A stretch of DNA of 64,000 bases. Origin: Actinomycetes bacterium (GTDB taxonomy: Bacteria > Actinomycetota > Acidimicrobiia > IMCC26256 > JANYLB01). Positions 35,646-45,000 of this stretch are shown here, in pieces. The notes under the pieces were generated by a model, which saw only the letters and a list, made by a program, of their open reading frames with translations, ran no database searches and was not told where the DNA came from. A program made the translations under genes and the position numbers. The stretch is taken from positions 1-64,000 of the forward strand of contig JANYLB010000016.1 in the NCBI GenBank assembly GCA_025363815.1, written 5' to 3'. Numbering within the stretch: position 1 is the stretch's first letter; each line of letters starts with the position of its first letter.

Positions 35646-35963
35646 ATCGGCCACCCTCCGGAAGGCTCCGGGCCCGGCGGGACCAACACCAGGCCCGAGG
35701 GTTCAGCTCGCGTCGGCACCTTCGCGTTCGAGGAACTCAGCGGTGGTGTTGACGTGCGGAAACGGCGCGTCGGGCACCGCGACGCCGTTGCCGCGGTTCC
35801 CGGGCGCTTCGGCTGGAACGGTGGCCTGGGCACCGCCTTGTCGACCGACCGCACTGAGCAGCTCATCACCATCCTCATGACCCAACGCGCGTGGGACTCC
35901 CCCGACCCGCCGGCCGTCGTGCGCGACTTCCGCACCGCCGCCTACGCGGCGCTCGGCGACTGA
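35646..35963 (+). pseudogene. C-terminal remnant of a beta-lactamase-type serine hydrolase
   Basis: The frame ending in TGA at 35961-35963 reads VPGRFGWNGGLGTALSTD and then LITILMTQRAWDSPDPP, the recognisable C-terminus of actinobacterial class-C beta-lactamase-like serine hydrolases. Upstream, GTFAFEELSGGVD stays in frame, but the catalytic SxxK and YxN domains are absent and no start codon is convincing. About 300 residues of the gene are missing. It lies in the 635-base gap between the coiled-coil gene and the next CDS. Confidence 0.55.
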
Positions 35964-36176
35964 CGCGCCCGCGCCGCTTCGGCTACGTCAACTTCGCGGC
36001 AGCGAAGCTGAGCCCGAGCAGTGTAAGCACGCCGGTGGGGTGTACCGAAGGGATGGGACAGACCGGCTCGGTCGTCCAGTTCCCAAAGACACCCAAAAAA
36101 GGATTTTGAAACCTTGACGGCGCCTTGCGCGTCGGTAACTGTGCGCAACCTCACCCTGAAGGCTGGGATTGCGTGG

Positions 36177-36668
36177 ATGTCGATCAGAGACGATGACGTC
36201 GCAACGACCGTCGCCGAACCGGCTCGCGGTCGGCACCGGGTCCGCGTGGTCCTGCTGGGGACGACCGCGACGGTGACCGTCGCGCTCGTCGTCGGTGTGG
36301 CCGCGCTCATCGCGCTCCCGGATCGGGGTCACCGCGAACCCGCGGGAGTCGCGACCGCGCCGCCCGACACCCGATCGGCAGCCGTCCCCGGGATGCCCGC
36401 CTTCACGGTGACACCTCCCGACGGCTCCGGGAGTTGCACGGCGTCGTGGACGGTCGACGACGGTGGCAGTGCGATCACGCGGTACTACGTCTCCTGGGAA
36501 TCGATTCCTCGTACGCCCGGCGGAGACGCCGTCGAAACGCGCTCGAGTCAGATCGCGAAAACCACCGACACCTCGCAGCAGGTACCTAGCGGGTCGCTCG
36601 TCGCCGTCACCACGGAGAACGGCGTCGGCAAAGGTTCGACGAGCGACAAGGTCGCCTGCGGCAAATGA
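36177..36668 (+). CDS. Membrane-anchored FN3-like protein
   Basis: A 163-residue protein with an N-terminal cytosolic Arg-rich part, one helix (TTATVTVALVVGVAALIALP) and an exported domain. The exported part resembles a fibronectin type III strand pattern: SCTASWTVDDGGSAITRYYV, then SQQVPSGSLVAVTTENGVGK, with two Cys (SGSCTA and KVACGK) that could form a disulphide. ATG 36177 was chosen over a TTG at 36114. Role unknown, possibly binding at the cell surface. Confidence 0.55.
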   Translation: MSIRDDDVATTVAEPARGRHRVRVVLLGTTATVTVALVVGVAALIALPDRGHREPAGVATAPPDTRSAAVPGMPAFTVTPPDGSGSCTASWTVDDGGSAITRYYVSWESIPRTPGGDAVETRSSQIAKTTDTSQQVPSGSLVAVTTENGVGKGSTSDKVACGK

Positions 36669-36757
36669 ATCGTCCGCATGCGTCGAGATCCTACGAGTGA
36701 AGCTGACGGAACGGTCGGCGAGCGGTCGTGCTTGGTCGCGACTGTCACACTGATCTA

Positions 36758-37054
36758 GTGGCCCCCGTCGCGAAACCCGTCTCGATCGAGATTCAGCGCG
36801 ACTCCGGCCTCACCCTCACGTGGCTCGACGGCACGACGAGCCACTTCGAGCTCGAGGAGCTGCGCCGGTACTGCCCGTGCGCGGACTGCAGAACCCGTCG
36901 CGACGCGAACCAGTCGATCTGGCCGCTCCCGTCGTCACCGCAACCCCTGCGCATCGTCGACGCCGAACTCGTCGGCGCGTACGGGATCAGCATCACCTGG
37001 AACGACGGCCACTCGACCGGCATCTACAATTGGACGTCGCTGCAACCCGATTGA
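36758..37054 (+). CDS. DUF971 (gamma-butyrobetaine-hydroxylase-like N-terminal) protein
   Basis: A 98-residue protein containing a single DUF971 domain. It has the pattern GLTLTWLDGTTSHFELEELR, the cysteine motif CPCADC, and IVDAELVGAYGISITWNDGH followed by GIYNWTSL. Such stand-alone proteins are linked with iron-sulfur cluster handling in other bacteria, but the role here is inferred only. The GTG at 36758 is the family-like start. An earlier GTG at 36728 adds 10 residues. Confidence 0.85.
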   Translation: MAPVAKPVSIEIQRDSGLTLTWLDGTTSHFELEELRRYCPCADCRTRRDANQSIWPLPSSPQPLRIVDAELVGAYGISITWNDGHSTGIYNWTSLQPD

Positions 37055-37174
37055 GACCGGCATCCGATTGGGAGCACCTGTGGATGTGAGGGCCGTTCCA
37101 AACCGGTCGACGGGGGGACGCTCAGTCGACCCACGAGACATCTATAACTGAAGTGACGGAAGCGCGAGGGCGGT

Positions 37175-37180
37175 TACGCT
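37175..37180 (+). promoter_or_regulatory. Leaderless -10 box TACGCT
   Basis: TACGCT lies 8 bases before ATG 37189. Confidence 0.35.
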
Positions 37181-37188
37181 TCGCCACC

Positions 37189-38217
37189 ATGAACATGATC
37201 GAGCGCTCAACCTCGGATCTGGTACTCCGGAGCAGGGCCCCTGTGTGGTCGGCCCTCGCCGTGATCGCGGCGCTGCTTGCTGCGCTCGTCGGTTCGCCCG
37301 CGGGCGCCTCGACAGCGCCGAAACGGAAGGCTCCGATCGACGGACCGTTCGCGGTCGGGCGGCGCACCGAGACGTTCGTCGACGCGTCGCGACCGACGCA
37401 GAAGAACGGCACCTACCCGGGCGCACCGACGCGGACGCTGCCGGTGATGGTCCTCTATCCGGCACAGGGTGACCCGTCGAGCACCGTCGACACCGGAAAC
37501 GCACCCGCCGCGCGCGGTCGGTTCCCGCTCATCGTGTTCTCGCACGGCTTCACGGCCACCGGGCCGGATTACGAGCCGCTGCTGCGCAACTGGGCCGCCG
37601 CGGGGTATGTGATCGCAGCGCCGACCTTCCCGCTGTCGAACGGACGGGCGCCGGGTGGCCCCTACCTGGGCGACTACGTGAACCAGCCGGGCGACGTGAG
37701 CTTTGTCATCACCAAGATTTTGCAGCTCGATCGCACCACAGGCAGCGGCCTGCGCCACCTCATAAGCCGAGACCGGATCGCCGCCGCGGGCCACTCGCTC
37801 GGCGCGATAACGACCCTCGGCGTGACCTACAACTCGTGCTGTCGAGACCCGCGCATCGACGCGGCCGTCTCGTTGGCGGGCATCCAGCTCCCGTTCCCCA
37901 AAGGGGCCTGGTTCGCTGGGCACAAGGCTCACGCCACTCCCCTGCTCCTCGTGCACGGCGACCACGACCGCACCGTGCCGTACCCGGCGAGCGTCGCGAC
38001 CTTCGCCGCGGCGTCGGCGCCAAAGTTCTTCGAGACCCTGGTCGGAGCGCCCCACACACCCTTCCGCCCGCCGTGGCTCGAGCCGGTCGTGAAGTCGGTC
38101 ACTGACTTCTTCGACCGTTACGTGAAGCACGCGCCCGGCTCCCTTTCGAAGCTCTCGACCGATGCCGGCGTTCCAGGCGTCACGACGTTCCAGGCACAAC
38201 CCGAGCCCACACCCTGA
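37189..38217 (+). CDS. Secreted alpha/beta hydrolase (chlorophyllase/cutinase-like)
   Basis: A 342-residue exported hydrolase. The signal segment WSALAVIAALLAALVGSPAG ends near AGA-ST. The core has LIVFSHGFTATGPDYEPLLR, the nucleophile elbow AAGHSLGAITTLG near residue 200, the acid in LVHGDHDRTVPY near residue 257, and the His in GAPHTPFRPP near residue 287. This resembles dienelactone-hydrolase or cutinase-like polyester hydrolases. The FSHGF loop is shared with PET-hydrolase-like enzymes, but activity on polymers cannot be claimed. ATG 37189 is preferred over 37153. Confidence 0.8.
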   Translation: MNMIERSTSDLVLRSRAPVWSALAVIAALLAALVGSPAGASTAPKRKAPIDGPFAVGRRTETFVDASRPTQKNGTYPGAPTRTLPVMVLYPAQGDPSSTVDTGNAPAARGRFPLIVFSHGFTATGPDYEPLLRNWAAAGYVIAAPTFPLSNGRAPGGPYLGDYVNQPGDVSFVITKILQLDRTTGSGLRHLISRDRIAAAGHSLGAITTLGVTYNSCCRDPRIDAAVSLAGIQLPFPKGAWFAGHKAHATPLLLVHGDHDRTVPYPASVATFAAASAPKFFETLVGAPHTPFRPPWLEPVVKSVTDFFDRYVKHAPGSLSKLSTDAGVPGVTTFQAQPEPTP

Positions 38218-38276
38218 CCACCCACGGTTCAGTCTCGGGCTGTGAGGCGGGACAACCAGGCCGCGTGGAATCGGGT

Positions 38277-41200
38277 TCAACGCCGGGCTCGAGCCCGACT
38301 GATCGCGATGCGGAGCTTCTCGTCGATCCGTTTGCCGTGGCGCTTGAAGCCGAGGTCTGCCATGAGCTCGTCCACGAGCTCGTCTTCGGTACGGAGGAGG
38401 GTGTCTGACTCGATCCAGATGGCGAGGGCGACGAGCTGGTCCGGGGAGTAGTCGGAGATCGGGTGGCCGGGATCGACTGCCGGCCTCGGGCCGCGGCTCG
38501 AGCGTGCCGGTGCAGCCGACGGTGCGACAACATGCGGCCGCGCTGGGACGGCGAGCGAGCGTTCGTACGCGTCGACGACTCGATCGACCTCGCGCTCGGA
38601 ATCGGCGAACCAGTCAGTGGACCAGATGCGATGGAAGCGCCAGCCGAGGCGTTCTAGTTGTTGTTGGCGCAGACGGTCGCGGTCTCTTGCGGTCGGTTGC
38701 GAGTGGTAGCTCGCGCCGTCGCACTCGATGGCAAGAACGAAGCGGCCGGGTTGGTCACGATCGGCGGCGACGAAGTCGATGGTGTAGCCGGACACTCCGT
38801 ACTGGGCGATGACCGGTACCCCCGCAGCCATCAGCCGGTCACGTACGTCGACCTCGAAGGGGTTGAGCTTCGGGTTCTCACGGGGGCCGCTGCCGAGGTC
38901 GCCGCCGCCTGATGCGACGTATTGGAGGTAGCGGCGTAGGAGCTCGACGCCGCGACTACCGGAGCGGGCGGGGTCCATGTCTTCGGCGCCAAACGTCGAG
39001 ACGAGCGTGAGGCGCCGACGTGCCCTCGTAATCGCGACGTTCAGCCTGCGCTCCCCCTTCTCGGTGAGGATCGGGCCGAATTGGTAGCCGAGGCGCCCGC
39101 TTGCGTTGCGCCTGCCGTAGCCGATCGAGAGGATGATCGCGTCGCGCTCATCGCCTTGGACGCGTTCGAGGTTCTTCACGAAGAATGGCTCGCCGGCGCG
39201 GGTGGTGACGCCGTCGAAACTCCCGTCGAAAAAGCCGTCGAACTCGGGGTGGGCAGGACGCGCGCGTCGCAACGACTCAATGATCCGTTCGGCGTGGACC
39301 TGTCCGAGGGCGATGACTCCGAGCGACTCGTTCGGCCTAGTCGCGGCGTGGTCGAAGATCGCTTCAACGACTGCGAGGACTTCACCTGACGCGCTCTCGT
39401 TCGCGTCGAGCCCCGGCCGGGGCGCATCGACCTTGACATGGTGGAGGCAGTCATCTCCGTGCACGCCGGGAAAGGTGAGCAGCGACTGGTCGTAGAAGTA
39501 GACGTTCGAGAACGCGATGAGGCGCTCGTCTTGGCTGCGGTAGTGCCAGCCAAGTGTGCGCGCGGGGATAATCGCGCTCAACACGTCGAGTATCGACTCG
39601 AAGCCGGTGGTCCCGGAATCGAGGGGCGGGTCGAGCAGCGGGTCGGAGGCGGAGTCGTCGTACCCGTCGTCGGGGGCCGGGTCTTCGTCGGCACCGAGGA
39701 AGAACGCGGTCGGCGGGAGCTGCTGCTGATCACCCGCGACCACGATGCGCTTGCCCCGCAGGATCGCCGGGATCGCGTCGGCTGGCGTGACCTGGCTCGC
39801 TTCATCGAACACGACAACGTCGAAGTATTGCTTGTCTCCCGGCAACAGCTGACTCACCTCGAGCGGGCTCATCGCCCAGCACGGCTTCAGCGCTGTCAGC
39901 ATCTCGGGCGCCTCCCGGAACAGGCGGCGCAGCGCGATGTGCCTGCGGGCCTTCCCTGCCTCCTTGGCGAGCAGCACGCTCTGCTCGGGGAACGCGTCGC
40001 GGGTCTCGACGATCCACTCGGCGACGGCACGCCGTACCCGGGCCGCGCCGGAGTCGATGTGCGCCTCGTCGGCCCGGCGGAACTCGTTGACGACCTCGTC
40101 GTGGAACTCAGACTGCAGGCTCACGAGCTCGGGCTCGCCGATCAGCTCGTGCTCGTAGATCGAGCTGAGCCAACAGTGGCGGAATGCCGACTCGACCAGA
40201 GGCCCGGGCACGCCCGCGGCAGTGCATGCCCTGTAGCAATCATCGAGGCCGAGACCACCCACCAGCTTCACGAGCCGGTGCACCTCGGGCTGACGGACTG
40301 CTACATCTCGCGCGTCAACCGATGCCTGGAGCATCGCGCCGAGCACATCGAGGTCGAGCGCCGGCCACAGGATGTGGGGCATCGACACGGCAAGCTGATC
40401 GAGCGCAGTACGCACCCCGTTTGTCACCAACACGAGCTCGTCTACGCCTTCGACGGCGCGAGGTCGGCCGCCGTCGATGCTGGTGGACGACCAGTTCGTC
40501 CGCTGGTCGCGCGCGGCCGCGACCATCGCCAGAACCTGCGCGGCCGTCATGTCACCACCGTGACGGAGCGCGTCGACCCGCTTGCGGGTGCGCCGGTAGT
40601 CACGCGAGAAGATACGAGCGAAGCGGGGCTTGTTCAAGGTGGCCACCATCGCGTCGAGATCGAAGGTGAAGAGCTCGGCGTTGACGACGGTGAGCGTGGC
40701 CTGCACAGAGGCCACCAGCGCGACGAGATTCTGGCCGTGCTCGATGCTCGTCGGCCCATCTAAACCGACGTCGGTGGTGACCCGGGTGACCGCCACGCGC
40801 CAACCGGCCAGCTCGGCCCGCAGCCGGGTGAGCGCCTCGAGCGCGGTCCGTACCTCGTCGGTCGTCTCCAGCCTCGCTCCCGCCCACGGCTGACCGGCCG
40901 GAATCACACCGCCGAGCCCGACCAGATCCCGCAGCGCCTGCGCGGCCAGGGCCGCATGCTCCTGGTCGAGCTTGTTCAGTGCCGCCGCGGGGAAGCGGTA
41001 GTCGACACGCCCAGCGGAGTCGATGCCGGGCAGCTCGGCCAGGATTGTGAACAGGCTCTCACCCCACGGGCCGCGAATGCGGTGCAGGGTCTCGATGTAG
41101 CGGTTCAGCCGATCACGGCGGGCAACGAGCGCGGCCTGTTGCGCGGCGAGGTCGACCAGTGGTGCGGTGGCCGACGCGTCGAGCGCGGCCTGGAGATCCT

Positions 41201-42362
41201 GAGCGATCAACCGACGCGACTGCGCGCGGTGGTGCAGGTCCATCACGAGATGACCGAGGTCCTCGGCCTGGAGACGCTTAAGCACCGCGTCGATCGCGGC
41301 GCGCTTCTCGGCCACGAACAGCACCCGCTGGCGATGGGCCGCGAGCGTGGCGATGAGGTTCGCGATCGTCTGGCTCTTGCCGGTGCCCGGCGGGCCCTTC
41401 ACAACGAGGTTGCTGCCCGCGAGCACGGCGTTGATCGCGTAGCTCTGCGTGCCATCGGCGTCGACAACGAGAACCTCGTCGGCCGGTGGTTGCCGATCAG
41501 GTAGCGCGGGGTCGATGTCGATCACGCCATCGCGCGAGGCCACCGCGACGCGCGCGCTTTCGTCGCCCGCGATCGCGGCAACGAGATCGTGATCGATCAG
41601 CTGCGACTCGCACGCTTCGAGGTCCTTGACCATCGGAAGCTTGTGATACGAAAAGTTCGCGATCACAAGCCTTTCGCTGATCGAGAAGCCTGGCACCGCG
41701 CCGTCGGCCTCCTTCTCGAGCCGCTCGAGCACAGCCGAGATCGGCCAACCTTCGGTGATCGACTCCCCCGTCGTAGATTGGGCGTCGGCGATGAGCAGCT
41801 CATCGAGCTCGGCGCCGTTGATGCGCAAGCCGAAATCGGTGGCGAGCTTCTCGAGCAGCGTCGGGCTGACCTGCGGATCGCCGACTGTCTGCAGCTCGAA
41901 CTCCTCCGCGCTCGCACCACGCGGCGTCAGCGTGATCGGGAACAGCACGATCGGCGCCGCCGGTTGCGCGGCCGACTGCTGCTCGGTCCAGTGCGCCATG
42001 CCGACGGCCAGGAACAGCGTTCGGATGCCGCGTTCCTCGAGCATCTCGCCGGCCTTGCCCGCGATCGCGCGAGCGCGGCGGGCCCGGGAGGCGAGCACGT
42101 CGGCCTGGCTGGGTTCCGACGAGGCGAAGAGCTGGGTGAGCGTGACCAGGCTGCCCGCGAGCAGCTGGTCCACCGCGGCGGGATCCGCCGGCGCGGTGTT
42201 GGCGCCGAGATCGAGCGTTCCGAGCGCCTGATCTCGGTAGTAGAGCAGCCGGTTGCGGCCACTCAAGTCGACAAGCTGGCGACGCCACACGTCGGACGCG
42301 CGGCGCACGGCCTTCGCTCGCGCGTCGTCGACGGTGGCGGGCGGTGCCTCGGTCTCGGCCAT
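38277..42362 (-). CDS. DUF4011-helicase-Vsr-like nuclease protein, candidate single-gene phage defence
   Basis: A 1361-residue protein in one frame. N-terminal DUF4011-like region (WRRQLVDLSGRNRLLYYRDQ) near residue 30. Superfamily-1 helicase: Walker A GPPGTGKSQTIANL near residue 323, DEAS in VVVFDEASQVTPADA near 852, AGDQQQLPPTAFF, and motif VI NVAITRARRRLTLV near 1110. A Vsr/DUF559-type nuclease fold near residues 1150-1280 has EVDVRDRLMAAGV, TIDFVAADRDQPGRFVLAIE and ECDGASYH, the (D/E)xD-like core. The tail FKRHGKRIDEKLRIAISRAR resembles DUF3320. This layout is like the DUF4011-helicase-Vsr anti-phage proteins. It lies alone between metabolic genes. CATCCT 6 bases before ATG 42362 may be its -10. 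Confidence 0.85.
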   Translation of the reverse strand: MAETEAPPATVDDARAKAVRRASDVWRRQLVDLSGRNRLLYYRDQALGTLDLGANTAPADPAAVDQLLAGSLVTLTQLFASSEPSQADVLASRARRARAIAGKAGEMLEERGIRTLFLAVGMAHWTEQQSAAQPAAPIVLFPITLTPRGASAEEFELQTVGDPQVSPTLLEKLATDFGLRINGAELDELLIADAQSTTGESITEGWPISAVLERLEKEADGAVPGFSISERLVIANFSYHKLPMVKDLEACESQLIDHDLVAAIAGDESARVAVASRDGVIDIDPALPDRQPPADEVLVVDADGTQSYAINAVLAGSNLVVKGPPGTGKSQTIANLIATLAAHRQRVLFVAEKRAAIDAVLKRLQAEDLGHLVMDLHHRAQSRRLIAQDLQAALDASATAPLVDLAAQQAALVARRDRLNRYIETLHRIRGPWGESLFTILAELPGIDSAGRVDYRFPAAALNKLDQEHAALAAQALRDLVGLGGVIPAGQPWAGARLETTDEVRTALEALTRLRAELAGWRVAVTRVTTDVGLDGPTSIEHGQNLVALVASVQATLTVVNAELFTFDLDAMVATLNKPRFARIFSRDYRRTRKRVDALRHGGDMTAAQVLAMVAAARDQRTNWSSTSIDGGRPRAVEGVDELVLVTNGVRTALDQLAVSMPHILWPALDLDVLGAMLQASVDARDVAVRQPEVHRLVKLVGGLGLDDCYRACTAAGVPGPLVESAFRHCWLSSIYEHELIGEPELVSLQSEFHDEVVNEFRRADEAHIDSGAARVRRAVAEWIVETRDAFPEQSVLLAKEAGKARRHIALRRLFREAPEMLTALKPCWAMSPLEVSQLLPGDKQYFDVVVFDEASQVTPADAIPAILRGKRIVVAGDQQQLPPTAFFLGADEDPAPDDGYDDSASDPLLDPPLDSGTTGFESILDVLSAIIPARTLGWHYRSQDERLIAFSNVYFYDQSLLTFPGVHGDDCLHHVKVDAPRPGLDANESASGEVLAVVEAIFDHAATRPNESLGVIALGQVHAERIIESLRRARPAHPEFDGFFDGSFDGVTTRAGEPFFVKNLERVQGDERDAIILSIGYGRRNASGRLGYQFGPILTEKGERRLNVAITRARRRLTLVSTFGAEDMDPARSGSRGVELLRRYLQYVASGGGDLGSGPRENPKLNPFEVDVRDRLMAAGVPVIAQYGVSGYTIDFVAADRDQPGRFVLAIECDGASYHSQPTARDRDRLRQQQLERLGWRFHRIWSTDWFADSEREVDRVVDAYERSLAVPARPHVVAPSAAPARSSRGPRPAVDPGHPISDYSPDQLVALAIWIESDTLLRTEDELVDELMADLGFKRHGKRIDEKLRIAISRARARR

Positions 42363-42478
42363 CAACCGAGGATGTCACACGGCTGGGTCATCATTGGGCC
42401 TGGACCATGGGGCAAGCCTGTGCCGCCGATCACCTCGATCTCCCGATCGCCGCGGTCGCCGCGGTCGCCGGGACCAGA

Positions 42479-42757
42479 TCAGACAGTGAAAGGTTCGAGA
42501 CCGAGCCGCGCACGCACCTCGGGGCGGCGCAGCGGCGGCACCGATCTGGGCGGCTGGCGCCGCTTCGGAACGACGGCCAGGACTGCGCGGGTGACCGCCG
42601 CCACCTCCATCGCAGCCGCTTCGAGCTGCTCCGCGAGCACGGGATTCGGCTTGGTCACGCCGGTGACCTTGCGTATGTACTGACGGGCCGCGGCGTCGAC
42701 CTCCTCAACCGTCGCAGCGGGTTCCAGGCCGCGGAGCTCAGTGATGTTTCTGCACAT
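42479..42757 (-). CDS. DUF2277 family protein
   Basis: A 92-residue protein of the DUF2277 family, recognised by its N-terminus MCRNITELRGLEPAATVEEV and the conserved AARQYIRKVTGVTKPN, ending QPPRSVPPLRRPEVRARLG. Function unknown. A TAGCAT box 6 bases before the ATG gives a leaderless promoter. It is near the DUF4011-helicase gene on the same strand, 116 bases upstream, but co-function is not indicated. Confidence 0.85.
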   Translation of the reverse strand: MCRNITELRGLEPAATVEEVDAAARQYIRKVTGVTKPNPVLAEQLEAAAMEVAAVTRAVLAVVPKRRQPPRSVPPLRRPEVRARLGLEPFTV

Positions 42758-42763
42758 GTCGCG

Positions 42764-42769
42764 ATGCTA
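42764..42769 (-). promoter_or_regulatory. Leaderless -10 box TAGCAT
   Basis: On the minus strand TAGCAT lies 6 bases before the ATG at 42757. Confidence 0.5.
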
Positions 42770-42853
42770 AGTCAGATCGTTCCCGCGAACTCGAGCCCGT
42801 CGTAGACCGCGATGCGAGTACCGACCAAGCACGCCTTGCCACCCATCGGGTCG

Positions 42854-43408
42854 TCAGCTGGCCGTGATCACGGCGTACATCCCGCGCTGGAAGTGGTTCA
42901 GCACAGCGCCGCCGGGGAGGGTCGTGTCGATGTTGCAGATCATCACGTAGGTGCCCGCGGTGAGAGTGATCGCCTTCGTCACCGTCTTGCCGACCTCGAC
43001 TTCGGTCTCTCCCGGCTTGTCAGATTCTGGAATCGCTTCCTCGTTGACGTCGCCAACCACTCGGCCGGCCGTCACGACCGTGACCCTAGGGAGCGCCTCG
43101 ACGCTCGGTGCCCGCACGAGCACCATCTCGTGGATCATGGAGCCGGCGTTCTTGACCTGGAACGTCACCTTGCCGGCCCTCACCGTGGAGGGCGCGACCA
43201 CCATGGAGTATTCCGCCAGCCTGACGTTCACCTTGGACGCCAGCAGCCCGCCGGCCACGACCTTGTGGATCTGGTCCTTCGCGTCGTTGCTACGGGACCA
43301 GGCCTGGCCCGCGACCACTACCGCGACGAATGCCAGCAGCATCGCCAACAACGAGAAGATCAGACTCCCGACGTGAAAGACGTCGCGATCACCACTCGAG
43401 AGCGACAC
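42854..43408 (-). CDS. Membrane-anchored cupredoxin-like protein
   Basis: A 184-residue protein with an N-terminal helix (SLIFSLLAMLLAFVAVVVAG), a short coiled linker, and an exported cupredoxin-like domain. Candidate copper ligands are His in AGSMIHEMVLV, Cys in YVMICNIDT, and His and Met in LNHFQRGMYAV, in the order of a type-1 site. The likely role is electron transfer or copper binding at the outer membrane face. Start is GTG at 43408 with a very strong Shine-Dalgarno AGGAGGTGAG two bases upstream, unlike the leaderless genes around it. Confidence 0.78.
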   Translation of the reverse strand: MSLSSGDRDVFHVGSLIFSLLAMLLAFVAVVVAGQAWSRSNDAKDQIHKVVAGGLLASKVNVRLAEYSMVVAPSTVRAGKVTFQVKNAGSMIHEMVLVRAPSVEALPRVTVVTAGRVVGDVNEEAIPESDKPGETEVEVGKTVTKAITLTAGTYVMICNIDTTLPGGAVLNHFQRGMYAVITAS

Positions 43409-43509
43409 GGCTCACCTCCTCCCTATTGCCCAACTGTGGCTCGCTGCGAGGACCCCGGGTTGGCAACCGTGTCGTCGACCTCGGTCCCGCGGCCCTGAGC
43501 GTATCGGTG

Positions 43510-45000
43510 TCAACGACGCTCGAAGGCTTCGCTCTTCGGCGCTGCCATCTCTTCTCGGAAGCGGGCGAATGACCACGGCCAGGTCGCAGGGATGCCGCGG
43601 TCGTCGAGATACCAGCTACGGCAGCCGGTCACCCAGATCGTTTTCTTCGCCGCTTCGACCCGCGCGGCTTCGAACTCCTCCATCGCCGCGCGGGTCGCGC
43701 TGAGCTCGCCTGCCCCGCCCGACCGGAGCTGTTCGATCAGCGCCAGGATGTAGCCGAACTGCAGCTCAGCGACCTCGATGAGCGAGAAGTTTCCGACGGG
43801 ACCGTTCGGGCCGTTGAGCATGAAGAAGTTCGGGAACTCGGGGATCGAGATCGACAGATATGCATTCGGGCGGTCGGCCCATTCCTCGGCCATGGTGTGG
43901 CCGTCACGTCCGACTATGCCCATGGGGCGCATGAACGCATCGGCGTGGAAACCGGTGGCGAGCACGAGCACGTCGAGCTCATGGAGGCAGGTCTCATTCG
44001 TGGAAGCGTCTTTGGTGCAAATGCCCTTCGCCTCGATGCGTTCGATACCGTCGGTGATAAGCGCAGCGTTTGGTTGCTGGATCGCGTCGTAGAAATTGGA
44101 CGAGATCACGAGGCGCTTGCACGCGGCGCGGTACTCAGGACGCAACCGCTCGCGCAGCTCTGGGTCGTGGACGTTGTCTTCGAGGTTGGCCTTACACGCG
44201 TTCTCGATGAACGCGATCTCGGCGGAGTCGGAGTCGATGATCGCGTTGGCGAACAGGCCGAACATCTCCCGCAGGTTCGAGTGTGATTCCTCGAGCCGTT
44301 CAGGATGATCGCGGTAGTCATCCCTCTGCACCTCGGTGTAGGCCGGGTTGTCCTGAGGCATGATCCACTGGGCAGTACGTTGGAACAGCGTCAGCCGCCC
44401 TACCCGTTCGGTGATCGCCCCGACGAGCTGCACTGCAGTGGACCCCGTCCCGATGATGCCGACTTTGGCGCCGTCGATCGGCACGTCATGATCCCAACGG
44501 GAGCTGTGGAACATCGCGCCCTCGAACGTGTCGAGGCCGTCGATGTCGGGGTAGTTCGGATGGTGGAGCACTCCCGTCGCCGCAATCACCACATCGACGA
44601 CGTCTTGATGGCCGGCTGCGGTCTCGACGTGCCACCGACCGTCGATGAACTCGCAGTGCGTGACCTCGTCGCCGAAGCGGGTGCGTTCATCGATGCCATG
44701 CTCACCCGCGACGCGCTCGAAATAGGAACGGATCTCAGCGCCGGGCGAGAACCGGCGGCTCCAGTCGGGCGACAACGAGAACGAGTACGAGTAGAGGTGC
44801 GACGGGACGTCGCACGCGAGGCCCGGGTAGGTGTTTTCGTACCAGGTTCCGCCGAGGCCGTCGTTCTTCTCGTAGATGGTGAAGTCGGTGAGGCCGGCCT
44901 CGGCCAGCTTCACCGCGCTGAGGATTCCCGACATCCCCGCACCGATGATCGCGAACCGCAGGTGGCGGGCGCCTTCGTCTACCGAGCCCGGTCGTTGCAT
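43510..45000 (-). CDS. Flavin-containing (Baeyer-Villiger-type) monooxygenase
   Basis: A 496-residue FAD/NADPH enzyme. The FAD loop is AIIGAGMSGILSAVKLAEAG, and GLGGTWYENTYPGLACDVPS is the usual BVMO block. The fingerprint FxGxxxHxxxWD is present as FEGAMFHSSRWD, followed by the NADPH loop VGIIGTGSTAVQLVGAI and ATGFHADAFM. It inserts oxygen into ketones or oxidises heteroatoms, and the natural substrate is unknown. ATG 45000 (MQRPGSVDEG) overlaps the end of the upstream nuclease gene by 22 bases. Confidence 0.92.
   Translation of the reverse strand: MQRPGSVDEGARHLRFAIIGAGMSGILSAVKLAEAGLTDFTIYEKNDGLGGTWYENTYPGLACDVPSHLYSYSFSLSPDWSRRFSPGAEIRSYFERVAGEHGIDERTRFGDEVTHCEFIDGRWHVETAAGHQDVVDVVIAATGVLHHPNYPDIDGLDTFEGAMFHSSRWDHDVPIDGAKVGIIGTGSTAVQLVGAITERVGRLTLFQRTAQWIMPQDNPAYTEVQRDDYRDHPERLEESHSNLREMFGLFANAIIDSDSAEIAFIENACKANLEDNVHDPELRERLRPEYRAACKRLVISSNFYDAIQQPNAALITDGIERIEAKGICTKDASTNETCLHELDVLVLATGFHADAFMRPMGIVGRDGHTMAEEWADRPNAYLSISIPEFPNFFMLNGPNGPVGNFSLIEVAELQFGYILALIEQLRSGGAGELSATRAAMEEFEAARVEAAKKTIWVTGCRSWYLDDRGIPATWPWSFARFREEMAAPKSEAFERR

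Noticed and set aside
39438-40763. 441-codon open frame on the + strand
   Set aside because: Antisense of the DUF4011-helicase gene and lacks protein-like motifs.
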